Below, in pieces: positions 31,468 to 33,044 of a stretch of DNA of 33,044 bases (within the stretch, counting starts at the first letter, position 1; every line of letters begins with the position of its first letter). The notes under the pieces were generated by a model. That model was not told where the DNA came from and searched no databases. It saw only the letters and a list, made by a program, of their open reading frames with translations. This DNA comes from Ruminococcus sp. UBA3665 (GTDB lineage: Bacteria; Bacillota; Clostridia; Oscillospirales; Ruminococcaceae). Position numbers and translations under genes: made by a program. Location: positions 1 to 33,044 of the forward strand of contig DFJS01000006.1 in assembly GCA_002373165.1 (NCBI GenBank), read 5' to 3'.

Positions 31468-32523
31468 TCACTCCTCCTTGACAGGGCAGTATCCTGCCAG
31501 TTCGATGATTTTTTGTCCCTCATCCGTCAGCAGATAGTCATACAGAGCTGATAATTTTTCCGATGTATGACTTGTCTTGACTTCATAATAAGCCGTCGTG
31601 AACGGATAGGACTTATCTTTCAGGTGTTCATTATCCGGATAAATATCATTGATTTTCAGAATTTTGATTTCTTCGCTCTTATATAAATAATTGATATAAT
31701 ACAGATACGTATAGCCGATGCTGTTCATGCGGTTCTGATAATCGCCGACACGTTCAATCAGTTCACCCATGCCTTGGACTTCGTGATATTCGTTGACAGG
31801 AGCCATCAGGGTTTTGTCTTTCATGACAAGCTGTTCCATGGCGGTCTGACTGCCGGAATTCTGTTCGCGCTGAAAGGGGAGAATTTCCTCGTCCAGTCCG
31901 CCGACTTGCTTCCAGTTGGTAATCTTTCCGGAATAGATATCCTGAATCTGCTCGACGGTCAGACTGTCCACAGGATTGTCTTTATGTGTGATGAAGACAA
32001 AGCCATCCAGTGCGACCGGCTGAATTTCTAACTTTACCGAGCTTTTCTGCGCCATTTTCTTTTCTTCGTCAGAGGGTTCCGTGACGAAAATCAGGCGTTT
32101 TTCGGGATAATTCCGTGATTCCCGTGAACCGGCAAGAGTGTTCGTTTCCGCAAAGGGCGCAACCGTGCAGATCAGATTGACATAGGCATTATGCGTGGTA
32201 TTGTGATTGACATAATCCTGAATTTCGTCATCCGGGGCGTTGCAGAACTGCCGGGCGAGTTCCGCAGTGATGGGAATGGTAGCTGTCGAGCCGTCGATCA
32301 GGGCAAAATCTTCTTTTGACAGGCTGATTTGTCCGGATTCGATATGCTCCCAGTTTTCGGGACGGGTCAGCATGACATTGATATTTGAGGTTCTGTCCGA
32401 TTCAAACGGAAAGCCGTTCTGATAAATCTGCCATTTTCGGATGAGAAATATCAGCAGAAAAATCAGTCCCGTCAGGATCATGCAAAGCGTGATGACAGCC
32501 GGAATGCTTAATTTTTTCTTCAT
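31468..32523 (-). CDS. Membrane-anchored PstS-like substrate-binding protein
   Basis: This 351-aa protein has one N-terminal membrane helix (about residues 8-28) and no lipobox, followed by a PstS-like periplasmic-binding domain. Typical segments are DGSTATIPITAELARQF (about 77-93; PstS has a similar G-S-T/S loop for phosphate), VEQIQDIYSGKITNWKQVGG (about 189-208), and a G-R-E-x-x-S-G-S-type loop seen here as QREQNSGSQTAMEQ. It ends with the fold's last helix. No pstC/A/B genes are present in the window, so it is an orphan binding protein, perhaps a phosphate sensor (inference). It has a promoter at 32548-32576 and is coupled to the small membrane protein. Confidence 0.85.
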   Translation of the reverse strand: MKKKLSIPAVITLCMILTGLIFLLIFLIRKWQIYQNGFPFESDRTSNINVMLTRPENWEHIESGQISLSKEDFALIDGSTATIPITAELARQFCNAPDDEIQDYVNHNTTHNAYVNLICTVAPFAETNTLAGSRESRNYPEKRLIFVTEPSDEEKKMAQKSSVKLEIQPVALDGFVFITHKDNPVDSLTVEQIQDIYSGKITNWKQVGGLDEEILPFQREQNSGSQTAMEQLVMKDKTLMAPVNEYHEVQGMGELIERVGDYQNRMNSIGYTYLYYINYLYKSEEIKILKINDIYPDNEHLKDKSYPFTTAYYEVKTSHTSEKLSALYDYLLTDEGQKIIELAGYCPVKEE

Positions 32524-32547
32524 GGGTTTAACCTTCTTTCTGATTTT

Positions 32548-32576
32548 ATCATAGCATAAATTCCGGAATCTGACAA
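32548..32576 (-). promoter_or_regulatory. Promoter of the PstS-like operon
   Basis: On the minus strand, TTGTCA (32571-32576) and TATGAT (32548-32553) are separated by 17 bp, with GAAAGAAGG before the ATG. Confidence 0.65.
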
Positions 32577-32611
32577 CAAACAGAAGTTTACAGAATCATT
32601 TCAGAATATTA

Positions 32612-32648
32612 AAAAAATCCTGCACAAAAATGACAGTGCAGGATTTTT
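32612..32648 (-). terminator. Intrinsic terminator of the MarR/OhrR-type gene
   Basis: A stem AATCCTGCAC / GTGCAGGATT (32616-32625 with 32635-32644) is followed on the minus strand by a T-run. It lies directly after the regulator stop at 32653. Confidence 0.85.
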
Positions 32649-32652
32649 ATAT

Positions 32653-33044
32653 TCAGGATAACGCCTTGTATAGCAGCTGGTAGAGGGTGATAGCTTCTTC
32701 GGGGGTGAGATTCATGCAGCCGTTCATTTTGGCCGGAACATCGGCGGCCTGTTCTTTGAGAGCTTCGCCGGATTCTGTGATTTTTACCAGAAGAACACGT
32801 TCGTCCTCTCTGGAACGCTGACGATGAACAAAGCCCTTTTCTTCGAGACTTTTCAGCAGGGGAGTCAGCGTTCCGGAATCGAGATACAATCTTTTTCCCA
32901 GCTCCTTTACGCTGATTTCCTTCACTTCCCAGAAAACCATCATAGCAATATACTGTGTGTAGGTCAGATTCAGTTCCTCCAGATATTTGTGATATTTCCG
33001 GATAATCTGCCGGGAACACGCATACAGCGGAAAACAAAGCTGAT
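32653..33044 (-). CDS. MarR family regulator, OhrR-like (5' end outside the window)
   Basis: The gene runs off the right edge; only the start is missing. The visible frame reads from about 33042 as QLCFPLYACSRQIIRKYHKYLEELNLTYTQYIAMMVFWE and continues through a winged helix (LGKRLYLDSGTLTPLLKSLEEKGFVHR-x-R-x-x-DERVLLV), which reads DNA, to the C-terminal dimer helix. The Q-L-C-F-x-L-Y motif holds the Cys that senses organic peroxides in OhrR proteins, so a redox-sensing role is likely. An ATG at 32943 would give a shorter protein without the Cys helix and is not the true start. The paired ohr gene would be outside the window. A terminator follows the stop. Confidence 0.88.
   Translation of the reverse strand, partial: QLCFPLYACSRQIIRKYHKYLEELNLTYTQYIAMMVFWEVKEISVKELGKRLYLDSGTLTPLLKSLEEKGFVHRQRSREDERVLLVKITESGEALKEQAADVPAKMNGCMNLTPEEAITLYQLLYKALS

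Noticed and set aside
32653..32943. Short MarR protein starting at ATG 32943
   Set aside because: The same frame continues upstream to the window edge with the conserved OhrR N-terminal helix and Cys, so the true start is outside.

Overview
The window looks like chromosomal DNA of an anaerobic, cellulosome-type Gram-positive bacterium, most likely Ruminococcus or a close relative in the Oscillospiraceae (inference). The reasons are two secreted proteins with C-terminal dockerins, a Cthe_2159-like carbohydrate-binding lipoprotein, AdhE fermentation, UPF0210/ACT and DUF2752 proteins typical of clostridia, strong AGGAGG-type ribosome binding sites, and many near-consensus sigma-A promoters, most with 17-bp spacers. 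I see no phage, IS element, CRISPR array or tRNA gene, so this appears to be core or weakly accessory chromosome.

Left third (1-13.8 kb). In order: a Pro/Thr/Glu-rich membrane protein (-), an AraC regulator (-), an ECF sigma factor with a 4-bp-overlapping 892-aa membrane partner (-), a divergent GlsB/YeaQ-like small membrane protein (+), a type IIA topoisomerase B subunit followed by a BspA-like leucine-rich-repeat protein instead of an A subunit (-), a secreted dockerin protein (+), the carbohydrate-binding lipoprotein with a 3 x 84-bp repeat (+), and a DUF2752/small-membrane-protein pair (-).

Middle (13.8-20.7 kb, all +). This part is dominated by RNA metabolism: rnpB, a lipoprotein coupled to a predicted intracellular R-S-E-type ADP-ribosyltransferase, a small acidic protein behind a promoter embedded in palindromes, then a highly structured leader in front of rtcB (RNA ligase), rnz (tRNase Z), a small basic protein, hflX and tatD.

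Right third (20.7-33.0 kb). In order: UPF0210 plus ACT regulator (-), a CAP/SCP protein with a dockerin (+), malic enzyme, DUF218/YdcF, a metallophosphoesterase and a small protein whose end was altered by a 20-bp tandem duplication (+), adhE followed by a catalytically dead, truncated copy of the AdhE alcohol-dehydrogenase domain and an APH-like kinase (+), a membrane protein and a membrane-anchored PstS-like protein (-), and an OhrR/MarR-type regulator cut by the right edge (-).

The observations most worth follow-up are the alternative-pairing leader RNA of rtcB, the non-catalytic AdhE-domain paralogue, the ADP-ribosyltransferase with its repeated TCTCA-N3-TGAGA palindromes, and the sigma factor/repeat-rich membrane sensor pair.
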